Below, piece by piece: positions 35,405 to 45,392 of a stretch of 64,000 nt of DNA (the first letter of the stretch is position 1; the number at the start of each line of letters is the position of its first letter). The position numbers and the translations under genes are program-made. Below the pieces are notes generated by a model. The model did not search any database. It had not been told where the DNA came from and saw only the letters and a program-made list of their open reading frames with translations. Source of the stretch: Lachnospiraceae bacterium (lineage in GTDB: Bacteria; Bacillota; Clostridia; Lachnospirales; Lachnospiraceae); the NCBI GenBank assembly GCA_017434885.1, contig JAFSGE010000025.1:124001-188000 (forward strand), read 5' to 3'.

Positions 35405-36589
35405 ATGATTAATGAACAATATAAGCAGATGTTACAGGGAAAATCCGTTATCAGACAGCTTTCCGAGTTTGCAACCGCAAGAGGAAAGGAAATCGGCTAC
35501 GAAAATGTATTTGATTACAGCTTGGGAAATCCTTCAGTGCCCGTGCCTGAGAAGTTTACACAGGTGATGATTGATTTGCTTCAGAATAAGACTTCCATGG
35601 AGCTTCACGGCTATAGTCCCAGTGTGGGTATTCCTTCCGTAAAGGAAAAAATTGCGGCATCTTTGAATGAAAGATTCGGCATGAACTATACAGGGAATCA
35701 TATTTTCCCCACCACAGGTGCGGCAGGTGCGGTGGCACATGCGGTAAGATGTGTGACAAAGCCCGGCGATGAGGTGCTGACTTTTGCACCGTATTTCCCG
35801 GAGTACAACCCTTACATTAATATGTCCGGTGCACAGCTTAAGGTAGTGCCTGCCAATACAGAAAATTTCCAGATTAACTTTGAAAAGTTAGAGGAGATGT
35901 TGAACGAAAAGACGATGGCACTTTTAATCAACACACCAAATAATCCTTCAGGTGCTGTTTACAGTGCAGAGACATTGACCGCTTTGGCAGAGCTTCTTTA
36001 TAAGAAACAGGAAGAATACGGACATGATATCTTTATCATTTCCGATGAACCTTACAGAGAAATCGTATTTGCAGGGGTGGATGCTCCTTATGTATCCAAA
36101 TTTTATGACAATACCTTATCCTGTTATTCCTATTCAAAATCGTTATCCTTACCGGGTGAGCGAATCGGTTATGTGGCAGTAAACCCTAAGTGTACCGATG
36201 CAGAATTGATTGTAACTATCTGCAGTCAGATTTCCAGAGGAATCGGGCATAACTGTCCTCCTTCCATTATTCAGCTTGCAGTGGCAGAAGTGCTTGATGT
36301 AACCTCTGATATGAGTGTTTACGAAACCAATATGAACCTGCTTTACAATGAACTTACAGACCTTGGATTTTCCTGCGTAAAGCCCGGCGGAACCTTCTAC
36401 ATCTTCCCCAAGGCACTTGAGGATGACGCAGTGGCATTCTGCCAGAAGGCATTGAAATATGACCTTGTACTGGTACCTTCCGACAGCTTTGGTGTACCCG
36501 GCTACTTCCGTATGGCATACTGCATCGACACTGAGAAAGTAGAGCGCTCCTTAACAGCTCTCCGTAAATTCGTTAAGGATAATTATTAA
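35405..36589 (+). CDS. PLP-dependent aminotransferase, class I/II
   Basis: 394 residues, fold type I aminotransferase. The PLP-binding lysine is in SYSKSLSLPGERIGY; also seen are NTPNNPSGAVY and the ISDEPYREI aspartate that holds the pyridine ring. It moves amino groups between amino acids and 2-oxo acids; specificity unknown. ATG 35405 follows GTGAGGAC; the frame is open to 35333, but no ribosome site supports that. Single gene facing away from the IMPase operon and followed by a 163-bp palindromic element. Confidence 0.9.
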   Translation: MINEQYKQMLQGKSVIRQLSEFATARGKEIGYENVFDYSLGNPSVPVPEKFTQVMIDLLQNKTSMELHGYSPSVGIPSVKEKIAASLNERFGMNYTGNHIFPTTGAAGAVAHAVRCVTKPGDEVLTFAPYFPEYNPYINMSGAQLKVVPANTENFQINFEKLEEMLNEKTMALLINTPNNPSGAVYSAETLTALAELLYKKQEEYGHDIFIISDEPYREIVFAGVDAPYVSKFYDNTLSCYSYSKSLSLPGERIGYVAVNPKCTDAELIVTICSQISRGIGHNCPPSIIQLAVAEVLDVTSDMSVYETNMNLLYNELTDLGFSCVKPGGTFYIFPKALEDDAVAFCQKALKYDLVLVPSDSFGVPGYFRMAYCIDTEKVERSLTALRKFVKDNY

Positions 36590-36597
36590 TTAATAGG

Positions 36598-36760
36598 GAA
36601 TTTGTTTGCGCGGCGAGTCTGTTTTATACTGATTGAAGGGTACTTTAAAAACGTCAGTCCTTGGTTTGCGTTCTTTGCAAACCTAGTACTGCTACGTTTT
36701 TATGTAGCGGGAGCGTGCCCGAAATCAGTATAAAACAGACTCACCGCGCACAGTAAATTC
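36598..36760. repeat. 163-bp fold-back (palindromic) element
   Basis: Terminal inverted repeats of 28 nt (36607-36634 with 36723-36750; left arm begins TGCGCGGCGAGTCTG) differ at one position. The pairing extends outward to GAATTT/AAATTC ends and inward through AAAAACGT / ACGTTTTT to an inner hairpin GGTTTGC / GCAAACC. The element fills the gap between the aminotransferase and patatin genes and could fold as one long RNA or DNA hairpin. It has no coding frame. A MITE-like element or a structured RNA are both possible. Confidence 0.75.
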
Positions 36761-36802
36761 ACCATAGAAATTATTTCAAGATAATAGAAAGAAGGAATGA
36801 AA

Positions 36803-37651
36803 ATGCATCAGGCAGGACTTGTACTGGAAGGCGGAGGCATGAAAGGAAACTACACCAACGGCATTCTCGATTTTTTCCTGGATAAAGGACTGGAATTTCC
36901 TGTTTGCTACGGTGTTTCCGCAGGCGCTATCAGTCTTTGCAGTTTTTTGTCAAAGCAAAGAGGAAGGGCGCTTAACGTTGGCATTGATTATCTGGATGAT
37001 AAAAATTATTGCAGTCTTTACAGTCTGATTACCACGGGAGACTTGTTTGGAGTGGATATGTGTTACCGGAAAATTCCCGATGAGCTTTCTCCCTATGATC
37101 ATGATACTTATGAGAAATATCAGGGGACTTTTTATAGTGTGGTAACAAACATAGAAACAGGAAAACCTGAATATATTCCTATTAAAGACATGAGGAAAGA
37201 TTTGGTGGCAGTCCGTGCATCGGCCTCCCTTCCATTGGTATCCCGCAACGTTGAAATTGGCGGAAAACTTTATCTGGACGGTGGTATTTCGGATGGAATA
37301 CCCCTTAAGGAATCCATGAAGCAGGGAAACCGGAAAAATGTAGTTGTCATGACAAAAGAAGTGGGATACCGCAGAAAGCCAAGTTCCATGCTCTCATTAA
37401 TAAAAATGAAGTATCGCAAATATCCTAAGGTCTATGAACTGATGAGGGACAGACACATTATTTATAATGATACCTTGGATTTTATTCAGGAACAGGTAAA
37501 GGCAGGCAATACTTTTTTGATTCAACCAAAGGTAAAAAGTGATGTGGGAAGAATTGAAAAAGATAAGGAAAAACTGATTGCACTTTACGAACAAGGATAC
37601 AGGGATGCAGAAAACTGTTACGAGGAGCTTCTTGCATTTCTGGAAAAGTAG
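36803..37651 (+). CDS. Patatin-like phospholipase family protein
   Basis: 282 residues. Patatin motifs: oxyanion GGGMKG (about 10-15), nucleophile serine in GVSAG (about residue 39) and the catalytic aspartate in LDGGISDG (about 160). This is a Ser-Asp dyad lipid acyl hydrolase, expected in the cytoplasm as no signal peptide is seen. ATG 36803 has GAAGGA six bases upstream; the in-frame ATG at 36797 is too close to it. Followed after 24 bases by uppP, so a membrane-lipid link is plausible. Confidence 0.9.
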   Translation: MHQAGLVLEGGGMKGNYTNGILDFFLDKGLEFPVCYGVSAGAISLCSFLSKQRGRALNVGIDYLDDKNYCSLYSLITTGDLFGVDMCYRKIPDELSPYDHDTYEKYQGTFYSVVTNIETGKPEYIPIKDMRKDLVAVRASASLPLVSRNVEIGGKLYLDGGISDGIPLKESMKQGNRKNVVVMTKEVGYRRKPSSMLSLIKMKYRKYPKVYELMRDRHIIYNDTLDFIQEQVKAGNTFLIQPKVKSDVGRIEKDKEKLIALYEQGYRDAENCYEELLAFLEK

Positions 37652-37675
37652 TATTTCATAATTGGAGGAAATAAG

Positions 37676-38527
37676 ATGATAGAGTTTTTAAAAGCAGTGT
37701 TATTCGGTATTGTGGAGGGTATCACGGAATGGCTTCCCATTAGCAGTACCGGGCATATGATTTTGCTGGATGAATTTGTGAAGCTTGACGTATCACCGGA
37801 ATTTTGGGAGATGTTTCTGGTAGTAATTCAGCTTGGCGCGATTTTGGCGGTAGTACTTTTATTCTTTCCGCAGATTTGGCCTTTTGGAAATAAAAGTAAT
37901 ACATGTCCTGTGAAGAGGAAAGGAATCCTTTCTTATTGTAAGAAAGATGTATGGGTGTTATGGTTTAAGATTTTGGCAGCCTGTATACCGGCAGCAGTGG
38001 TAGGGCTTTTGTTTGATGAATTTTTTGAAAGTCTTTTTTATAACGGTGTTTGTGTATCTGTTGCACTTATCGTATTCGGTATTGGATTTATCTGGATTGA
38101 GAACCGCAATAAGGGCACAAAACCGCAGATTCATTCTTTAAACGAGCTTACTTATAAGACAGCACTGATTATCGGTCTGTTTCAGCTGATTGCGGCAATT
38201 TTTCCGGGAACAAGCCGTTCCGGTGCAACAATTTTGGGAGCTCTCCTAATCGGGGTATCAAGAACGGTTGCGGCGGAATTTACCTTCTTTCTGGCAATAC
38301 CGGTTATGCTCGGAGCAAGTCTTCTTAAAATATTGAAATTCGGATTTTCTTTTACAGGAAATGAATTGATGATTTTGCTCACAGGCATGATTACGGCATT
38401 TGTGGTTTCCGTAATTGTAATTAAGTTTTTGATGGGCTATATCAAGAAACACGATTTCAAAATTTTTGGATGGTACCGTATCGTTTTGGGAGCGATTGTA
38501 CTGTTATATTTTGGCATTATAAGGTAA
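37676..38527 (+). CDS. uppP: Undecaprenyl-diphosphate phosphatase
   Basis: 283 residues, the BacA/UppP membrane enzyme that recycles the undecaprenyl carrier for cell-wall synthesis and gives bacitracin resistance. Signature segments: GIVEGITEWLPISSTGHM at the N-terminus and FPGTSRSGATI around residue 180. About eight membrane helices. GGAGG precedes ATG 37676. Probably co-transcribed with the patatin-like gene. Confidence 0.96.
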   Translation: MIEFLKAVLFGIVEGITEWLPISSTGHMILLDEFVKLDVSPEFWEMFLVVIQLGAILAVVLLFFPQIWPFGNKSNTCPVKRKGILSYCKKDVWVLWFKILAACIPAAVVGLLFDEFFESLFYNGVCVSVALIVFGIGFIWIENRNKGTKPQIHSLNELTYKTALIIGLFQLIAAIFPGTSRSGATILGALLIGVSRTVAAEFTFFLAIPVMLGASLLKILKFGFSFTGNELMILLTGMITAFVVSVIVIKFLMGYIKKHDFKIFGWYRIVLGAIVLLYFGIIR

Positions 38528-38542
38528 AAATAGGCGGATTAG

Positions 38543-38571
38543 TTGACATTTTGGGGAATTTGGAGTACACT
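38543..38571 (+). promoter_or_regulatory. Sigma-A promoter of the histone-H1-like gene
   Basis: TTGACA (38543-38548), 17-bp spacer, TACACT (38566-38571), giving a leader of about 95 bases before ATG 38673. Confidence 0.7.
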
Positions 38572-38672
38572 GATTGGCATAAATAAGTGTTTTGGGGAGA
38601 ATACTTTTAGTCACCGTTGTATGGAGCAGGGAGAGATTATTAGAAAGTTCCACAATGCGAAAGGAGTTTATT

Positions 38673-39143
38673 ATGGCAGAAGTTAAGAAGACAACAGCAA
38701 AAGTAATTGCTAAGACAGCACCTGTTAAGGAAGAAGCTAAGAAGGTAGAAGAAGTTAAGGCAGAAGTGAAAGAAGCACCTAAGGCAGAAGCTAAGCCTGC
38801 AGCAGAAAAGAAAGCACCTGCAAAGAAGGCAGCAGCTTCCAAGAAGGAAGCAGCAGCTAAAAAGGCACCTGCAAAGAAGGAAGCTAAACCTGCAGCAGAG
38901 AAGAAAGCACCTGCAAAGAAAGCAGCAGCTAAGAAGACTGCAGTTAAGGAAGCCGTTAACTTCCAGTTCAGCGGAAAGTCTTATACACCCGATGATTTAT
39001 TAAAGATCTGCAAGGATGTATGGAAATATGACTTAAACGGTAAGGAAGAAGATTTCGAATCTGTTGAATTGTATGTAAAGCCTGAAGAGAATACTACATA
39101 CTATGTAATCAACGGAAATGTAACAGGAAGCTTCTTTATCTAA
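38673..39143 (+). CDS. Lys/Ala-rich histone-H1-like protein with DUF6465-like C-terminal domain
   Basis: 156 residues. The first 95 are low-complexity Lys/Ala/Pro/Glu repeats (AEKKAPAKKAAA-type units), much like histone H1 tails. The last 60 form a compact domain (FQFSGKSYTPDDLLKICKDV, then YYVINGNVTGSFFI) resembling DUF6465, common in Lachnospiraceae. ATG 38673 has AAAGGAG upstream. Own promoter and terminator. Nucleoid association is plausible from the basic tail, but nothing proves DNA binding. Codon use is strongly biased, suggesting high expression. Confidence 0.82.
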   Translation: MAEVKKTTAKVIAKTAPVKEEAKKVEEVKAEVKEAPKAEAKPAAEKKAPAKKAAASKKEAAAKKAPAKKEAKPAAEKKAPAKKAAAKKTAVKEAVNFQFSGKSYTPDDLLKICKDVWKYDLNGKEEDFESVELYVKPEENTTYYVINGNVTGSFFI

Positions 39144-39170
39144 GAAGAACATATTGTGTCGGAACGTAAG

Positions 39171-39195
39171 CGGACATCTTCGGATGTCCGTTTTC
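39171..39195 (+). terminator. Rho-independent terminator
   Basis: CGGACATC, loop TTCG, GATGTCCG, then TTTTCT (39171-39195). It ends the H1-like gene and directly abuts the 39-nt repeat. Confidence 0.92.
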
Positions 39196-39196
39196 T

Positions 39197-39235
39197 GTCT
39201 AATAAGACGGCTCGCAAAGCGTGGCGTCGTTTGGT
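39197..39235. repeat. 39-nt terminator-associated repeat, copy 1
   Basis: Identical to 44627-44665 except for one base (fourth position T here, C there). It starts GTCTAATAAGACGGC and ends GCGTCGTTTGGT. The centre is an imperfect hairpin with CGC AAA GCG at the tip and GACG/CGTC at the base. Both copies follow directly on a terminator T run. Confidence 0.85.
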
Positions 39236-39242
39236 TCTCTTG

Positions 39243-39571
39243 ATTTTAAAGTATTTCCGGCCAGAATATAAAATGTAAAGCTTTCCTCGAAAAAGCTTTT
39301 TAGAAACTTTCGTCGGATTTTTTAGAAACGCCCTTTTCATAAATGCACTGCCCGGAGTAACTGTTTGAAAAGCCGCCATTACAACAGTGCAAAGCCTATA
39401 AAACTTTTTTAAAAGGCTTTTGGCACTTGTTGTAGTTGTGCGGCTTTGAGTTTTACGACGGGCAGTTAATAAGCATATGAAAAGGGCGGCTTCAAAAAAT
39501 TCCGAAAGTTTATATATGCTTTGAGAGGAAACTGTTACATTATTATATTAATGCGGAAAGTACTTTAAAAT
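39243..39571. repeat. About 330-bp imperfect palindrome upstream of hrcA
   Basis: The left half read forward aligns with the right half read as reverse complement over almost its full length. Shared words in order are ATTTTAAAGTA, ATGTAA, TTTCCTC, AACTTTCG, GCCCTTTTCAT, ACTGCCCG, AAAGCCGC, ACAACA and AAAAGCCT-type inner arms, with the turn near 39400-39415. Outer ends are ATTTTAAAGTA (39243-39253) and TACTTTAAAAT (39561-39571). No coding frame. It fills the gap before the heat-shock promoter at 39621. Its nature (fold-back mobile element, structured RNA) is unknown. Confidence 0.75.
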
Positions 39572-39620
39572 TTACGCCTACTGTTTAGAATTTTTTTAGA
39601 ATTAATTTAGAGGATATCTG

Positions 39621-39649
39621 TTGACAATATATATGGTAAGTGATATTTT
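39621..39649 (+). promoter_or_regulatory. Sigma-A promoter of the heat-shock operon
   Basis: TTGACA (39621-39626), 17-bp spacer, TATTTT (39644-39649), followed at once by the CIRCE operator. Confidence 0.85.
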
Positions 39650-39663
39650 ATGTATGAAAGGTG

Positions 39664-39690
39664 TTAGCACTCCATTGGGTCGAGTGCTAA
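39664..39690 (+). promoter_or_regulatory. CIRCE operator (HrcA binding site)
   Basis: TTAGCACTC, nine bases, GAGTGCTAA: a perfect match to the CIRCE consensus, lying over the transcription start. HrcA, encoded next, binds it and represses the operon at normal temperature with GroEL help. Confidence 0.97.
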
Positions 39691-39723
39691 CAAAGACAAA
39701 AGAATCGGAAAGGAGCGGCTAAT

Positions 39724-40755
39724 ATGCAGTTAGATGAAAGAAAAGTAAAAATTTTACAAGCCATCATCCGCAACTACTTAGAAACCGGTGAACCGGTAGG
39801 CAGCCGTACCATTTCCAAATACACAGATTTAAATTTAAGCTCGGCCACCATCCGTAACGAGATGGCAGATTTGGAAGAGATGGGATATATTTTGCAGCCC
39901 CATACATCCGCAGGCCGTATTCCTTCTGACAAGGGTTATCGACTTTATGTAGATGCCATGATGGAAGAGAAGGAAAAAGAACTGGAAGAACTGAAAGAGA
40001 TGATGATTGAAAAGGAAGACAAAATGGATCATCTCTTAAAGCAGGTAGCAAAGCTTTTGGCTGTGAACACGAACTACGCAACTATGATATCAGCGCCCGT
40101 TGTTCACAAAAACAAATTAAAATTCATCCAGCTTTCCAGAGTAGATACACATCAGCTTTTGGCTGTTATTGTGATGGAAGGCAATGTAATTAAAAACAAT
40201 ATTCTGCATGTAGCGGAAGAGCTAAATGATGAAACACTGTTAAAGCTGAATATTCTTCTGAATACCAATTTAAACGGTATGGCATTAGAGGAAATTAATC
40301 TGGGTACTATATCCATGATGAAACAGCAGGCAGGAGTTCACAGCGATATTGTATCGGACGTAATTGATGCAATTGCAGAGGGAATTAAAGCAGAAGAAGA
40401 TTTGCAGATTTATACCAGCGGTGCGAACAACATTTTTAAATATCCGGAACTTGCGGATAATCAAAAGGCAAGTGAAATCATCAATACATTTGAAGAAAAG
40501 CAGATGCTTACCGAGTTGGTGCAGGAGAGACTTGCAGACGAAGAGAACACGGGAATTCAGGTTTATATCGGTAATGAAACCCCGATTCAGACGATGAAGG
40601 ACTGCAGTGTGGTAACGGCGACCTACGAGCTGGGAGAAGGAATGCGAGGAACTATCGGTATTATCGGACCGAAGCGAATGGATTATGATAAGGTAGTCAG
40701 TACACTCAAAACCATTACCCATCAGCTTGATGATTTATATAAAGACAGGAAGTAG
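39724..40755 (+). CDS. hrcA: Heat-inducible transcription repressor HrcA
   Basis: 343 residues. N-terminal winged helix (ERKVKILQAIIRNYLETGEPVGSRTI, quoted in part: YLETGEPVGSRTISK), the conserved SSATIRNEMADLEEMGY and PHTSAGRIPSDKGYR, then the GAF-like dimer domain with the late GTIGIIGPKRMDY. Represses its own operon through the CIRCE site 34 bases upstream. AAGGAGCGG before ATG. First gene of hrcA-grpE-dnaK-dnaJ, the usual order in Firmicutes. Confidence 0.97.
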   Translation: MQLDERKVKILQAIIRNYLETGEPVGSRTISKYTDLNLSSATIRNEMADLEEMGYILQPHTSAGRIPSDKGYRLYVDAMMEEKEKELEELKEMMIEKEDKMDHLLKQVAKLLAVNTNYATMISAPVVHKNKLKFIQLSRVDTHQLLAVIVMEGNVIKNNILHVAEELNDETLLKLNILLNTNLNGMALEEINLGTISMMKQQAGVHSDIVSDVIDAIAEGIKAEEDLQIYTSGANNIFKYPELADNQKASEIINTFEEKQMLTELVQERLADEENTGIQVYIGNETPIQTMKDCSVVTATYELGEGMRGTIGIIGPKRMDYDKVVSTLKTITHQLDDLYKDRK

Positions 40756-40769
40756 AAAGGACAGGAGAT

Positions 40770-41438
40770 ATGGAAGAAAGAAAGGAAGACTTACAGGAAA
40801 AAATGACTGTAGAAGATACAGAAGAAACTCCGGCTCAGGATGCAGTGGCAGATGACGCGGACAATGCAGAAAATGACGCAGACGAAGCGGATGAAGCAAA
40901 TGCAGACGAAGTGAGCGAGTCTGAGGAAGAGCAGGACGGTCCGGGAGATAAGGCAGACAAAAAGTTCTTCAAGAAAAAAGCAAAAGCAGACAAAAAGCAG
41001 GATGCCTTGAAGGAGAAGGTAGACGAACTGGAAGATAAGGTAAAACGTCAGATGGCAGAGTTTGACAACTTCCGCAAGCGTACAGAAAAAGAAAAGGCAG
41101 CCATGTTTGAAACAGGAGCAAAGAGTGTTATTGAAAAAATCCTTCCGGTGGTAGATAACTTTGAAAGAGGTTTGGCAACCATTCCCGAAGAGGACAAAGG
41201 AAGCGGCTTTGCGAACGGTATGGAAATGATTTACAGACAGCTTATGACAGAACTGGAAAAGATGGATGTAAAGCCCATAGCGGCCGTAGGAGAAGAGTTT
41301 AACCCCGAGTTCCACAATGCAGTGATGCAGGTGGAAAGCGAAGAGTATGAATCCGGCGTGGTAGCGCAGGAACTGCTCAAGGGTTACACATATAGAGACA
41401 CCGTGGTGAGACACAGCATGGTGGCAGTAGTAAGCTAA
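40770..41438 (+). CDS. grpE: Nucleotide exchange factor GrpE
   Basis: 222 residues. The first 70 are very acidic (Asp/Glu/Ala repeats) and then Lys-rich, longer than the GrpE tail in most bacteria. A coiled coil follows, then the family core with MAEFDNFRKRTEKEK, VVDNFERGLA and the beta domain ending GEEFNPEFHNAVMQ. It swaps ADP for ATP on DnaK. 14 bases after hrcA with AGGAGA upstream. Confidence 0.96.
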   Translation: MEERKEDLQEKMTVEDTEETPAQDAVADDADNAENDADEADEANADEVSESEEEQDGPGDKADKKFFKKKAKADKKQDALKEKVDELEDKVKRQMAEFDNFRKRTEKEKAAMFETGAKSVIEKILPVVDNFERGLATIPEEDKGSGFANGMEMIYRQLMTELEKMDVKPIAAVGEEFNPEFHNAVMQVESEEYESGVVAQELLKGYTYRDTVVRHSMVAVVS

Positions 41439-41459
41439 CAAAACCATTAGTTGATATAG

Positions 41460-43352
<1,893 letters not shown>

Positions 43353-43366
43353 GAAATAACACACAT

Positions 43367-43386
43367 ATGCCGCCGTCAGGCGGCAT
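43367..43386 (+). other. Hairpin between dnaK and dnaJ
   Basis: ATGCCGCC (43367-43374), loop GTCA, GGCGGCAT (43379-43386), no T run. Likely an mRNA processing or stability element that lowers dnaJ relative to dnaK. Confidence 0.6.
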
Positions 43387-43416
43387 GTTGTGCGCCCGGA
43401 GGGCGGGAGGATTAGT

Positions 43417-44583
43417 ATGGCAGAACAGAAACGTGATTATTATGAAGTCCTTGGAGTAGAAAAGGGCGCTGATGATGCGGCCATCAAAAAAGCATATAGA
43501 GTACTTGCCAAAAAGTATCATCCTGATATGAATCCGGGTGATGCTGAGGCTGAGAAAAAGTTTAAAGAAGCATCGGAGGCTTATGCTATTTTAAGTGACC
43601 CCGAAAAGAGAAGACAGTATGACCAGTTCGGCCATGCTGCATTTGACGGTGGCGCCGGCGGTGGCGGATTCGGCGGCTTTGATTTTAACAGTGCAGACTT
43701 CAGTGATATATTTGGTGATATTTTTGGCGACTTCTTTGGTGGCGGAAGAAGCAGAAGAGGCAATAACGGTCCCATGAAGGGTGCCAATATCCGTACCAGC
43801 GTGCGTATTACTTTTGAAGAAGCGGTGTTTGGCGTTGAGAAGGAAATTGAGCTCACTTTGAAAGATGAGTGTCAAACCTGTCACGGCAATGGTGCAAAGC
43901 CCGGTACAAGTCCGGAAACCTGTCAGAAGTGTGGCGGTAAAGGACAGGTGGTATTTACACAGCAATCCTTCTTCGGCACGGTAAGAAACGTACAGACCTG
44001 TCCCGATTGTAACGGTACCGGTAAAGTAATTAAAGAAAAGTGTGATGATTGTCACGGAAGCGGATACATTGCAAGCCGTAAGAAAATTCAGGTATCTATT
44101 CCGGCAGGTATTGACAATGGACAGAGCGTCCGTATCAGAGATAAAGGTGAACCCGGTGTAAACGGAGGTCCAAGAGGAGACCTGTTGGTAGAAGTGATTG
44201 TGGCACGCCATCCTGTTTTCCAGAGACAGGACTACAATATTTACTCAACAGTACCGGTATCCTTTGCGGTAGCGGCACTTGGCGGTGATGTAGTGGTGGA
44301 TACTGTTGATGGTAAGGTACTTTACGAGGTGAAGGCAGGAACTCAGACAGACACCAAGGTAAGGCTCAGAGGAAAAGGTGTTCCGTCTCTTCGAAACAAA
44401 GATATGCGTGGTGACCATTATGTTACATTGGTAGTGCAGACACCGGAAAAATTGTCAAATGAGGCAAAAGATTTGTTGAAACAGTTTGACGCACTTACAG
44501 GTGATAGTCTGAATGCGGCGAAGAATGTAAAAGACGGCAAGACGGAACCTGCAAAAGAAAAGAAAAAGAAATTTTGGAAATAA
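43417..44583 (+). CDS. dnaJ: Chaperone DnaJ (Hsp40)
   Basis: 388 residues. J-domain with HPD in [11 protein letters not shown], a Gly/Phe-rich stretch, four zinc-binding CxxCxGxG-type repeats ([32 protein letters not shown]) and the C-terminal peptide-binding domains. It stimulates DnaK ATPase. ATG 43417 is preferred for its GGGAGG site at 43405-43410. Last gene of the operon, closed by the terminator at 44591. Confidence 0.97.
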   Translation: MAEQKRDYYEVLGVEKGADDAAIKKAYRVLAKKYHPDMNPGDAEAEKKFKEASEAYAILSDPEKRRQYDQFGHAAFDGGAGGGGFGGFDFNSADFSDIFGDIFGDFFGGGRSRRGNNGPMKGANIRTSVRITFEEAVFGVEKEIELTLKDECQTCHGNGAKPGTSPETCQKCGGKGQVVFTQQSFFGTVRNVQTCPDCNGTGKVIKEKCDDCHGSGYIASRKKIQVSIPAGIDNGQSVRIRDKGEPGVNGGPRGDLLVEVIVARHPVFQRQDYNIYSTVPVSFAVAALGGDVVVDTVDGKVLYEVKAGTQTDTKVRLRGKGVPSLRNKDMRGDHYVTLVVQTPEKLSNEAKDLLKQFDALTGDSLNAAKNVKDGKTEPAKEKKKKFWK

Positions 44584-44590
44584 CAGGAAG

Positions 44591-44625
44591 CGTATCGGTA
44601 GGACTGCCTGCCGATACGTTTTTTT
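44591..44625 (+). terminator. Rho-independent terminator of the heat-shock operon
   Basis: CGTATCGGTAGG pairs with CCTGCCGATACG (one G-T), loop ACTG, then TTTTTTT. The 39-nt repeat copy 2 begins right after it. Confidence 0.95.
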
Positions 44626-44626
44626 G

Positions 44627-44665
44627 GTCCAATAAGACGGCTCGCAAAGCGTGGCGTCGTTTGGT
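44627..44665. repeat. 39-nt terminator-associated repeat, copy 2
   Basis: Second copy of the element at 39197-39235, 38 of 39 bases identical, again directly behind a terminator. Here it also lies in the leader of the exonuclease gene, ending 25 bases before its start. Confidence 0.85.
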
Positions 44666-44690
44666 GTGTACATGGCGGAAAGGTAGCATT

Positions 44691-45392
44691 ATGATTTATG
44701 ATTTTACGGCGCTGGATGTGGAAAGCACCGGTCTGAATCCCAAAACTGACAAATTAATAGAAATAGGTGCCGTAAAGGTACGTAACGGAAAGATAACAGA
44801 CCGATTTCATACATTGGTTTATCCGGGGAGGAAACTGGAAGAGAGGATTACACAGCTTACCGGTATTACAGATGAAATGCTGAAGGATGCGCCTGTCATA
44901 GAAGAAGTGATTCCATTGCTTCTCGATTTTATCGGAGAGGATGTTTTGCTCGGTCACAGAATTTTGTTTGATTTTTCCTTTATCAAAAAGGCGGCAGCAA
45001 ATCAGAAGCTTTCATTTGAAAAAAAGGGAATCGATACCTTGAAGATTGCCAGAAGATTTTTGCCGGAGTTAGAGAGTAAGCGACTTTCTTTTCTGTGTGA
45101 ATATTTTGAGATACCGATTGATGCCCATAAAGCAGAAAGCGATGCTAGGGCAGCGGCTATGCTCTACTTTAAACTGGCAGAAAAATTTGGCGGAGAGGAC
45201 GGATTTGAAGCGTTGCCGCTTATATATAAAGTGAAAAAAGAAAGTCCTGCAACGCCCAGGCAAAAAGAACGGTTATATAAATTGGTGGACATGCATAAAC
45301 TGATAATAGACTACGATATAGACGGGCTGACCAAAAGTGAGGCCAGCCGGATTACGGACAAAATATTATCAACCTACGGAAAGCAACTTTAA
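44691..45392 (+). CDS. DnaQ-like 3'-5' exonuclease
   Basis: 233 residues of the DEDD exonuclease family related to the epsilon subunit of DNA polymerase III. Exo I is LDVESTGL (Asp9, Glu11), Exo II the aspartate in HRILFDFSF, and Exo III HKAESDARAA, the DEDDh form. The last 70 residues have a short helical domain (TPRQKERLYKLVDMH) seen in some stand-alone relatives. ATG 44691 follows GGAAAGG. The end overlaps by four bases the convergent TPR-like gene. Confidence 0.9.
   Translation: MIYDFTALDVESTGLNPKTDKLIEIGAVKVRNGKITDRFHTLVYPGRKLEERITQLTGITDEMLKDAPVIEEVIPLLLDFIGEDVLLGHRILFDFSFIKKAAANQKLSFEKKGIDTLKIARRFLPELESKRLSFLCEYFEIPIDAHKAESDARAAAMLYFKLAEKFGGEDGFEALPLIYKVKKESPATPRQKERLYKLVDMHKLIIDYDIDGLTKSEASRITDKILSTYGKQL

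Noticed and set aside
38760-38945. Short-period DNA repeats, considered as a CRISPR-like or satellite array
   Set aside because: They are in frame and encode the Lys/Ala/Pro tail of the H1-like protein; no spacers or palindromic repeats.
40791-41447. 218-codon minus-strand frame, rich in Phe and Cys
   Set aside because: Exact antisense of grpE; its composition reflects the acidic/lysine repeats of GrpE read backwards.
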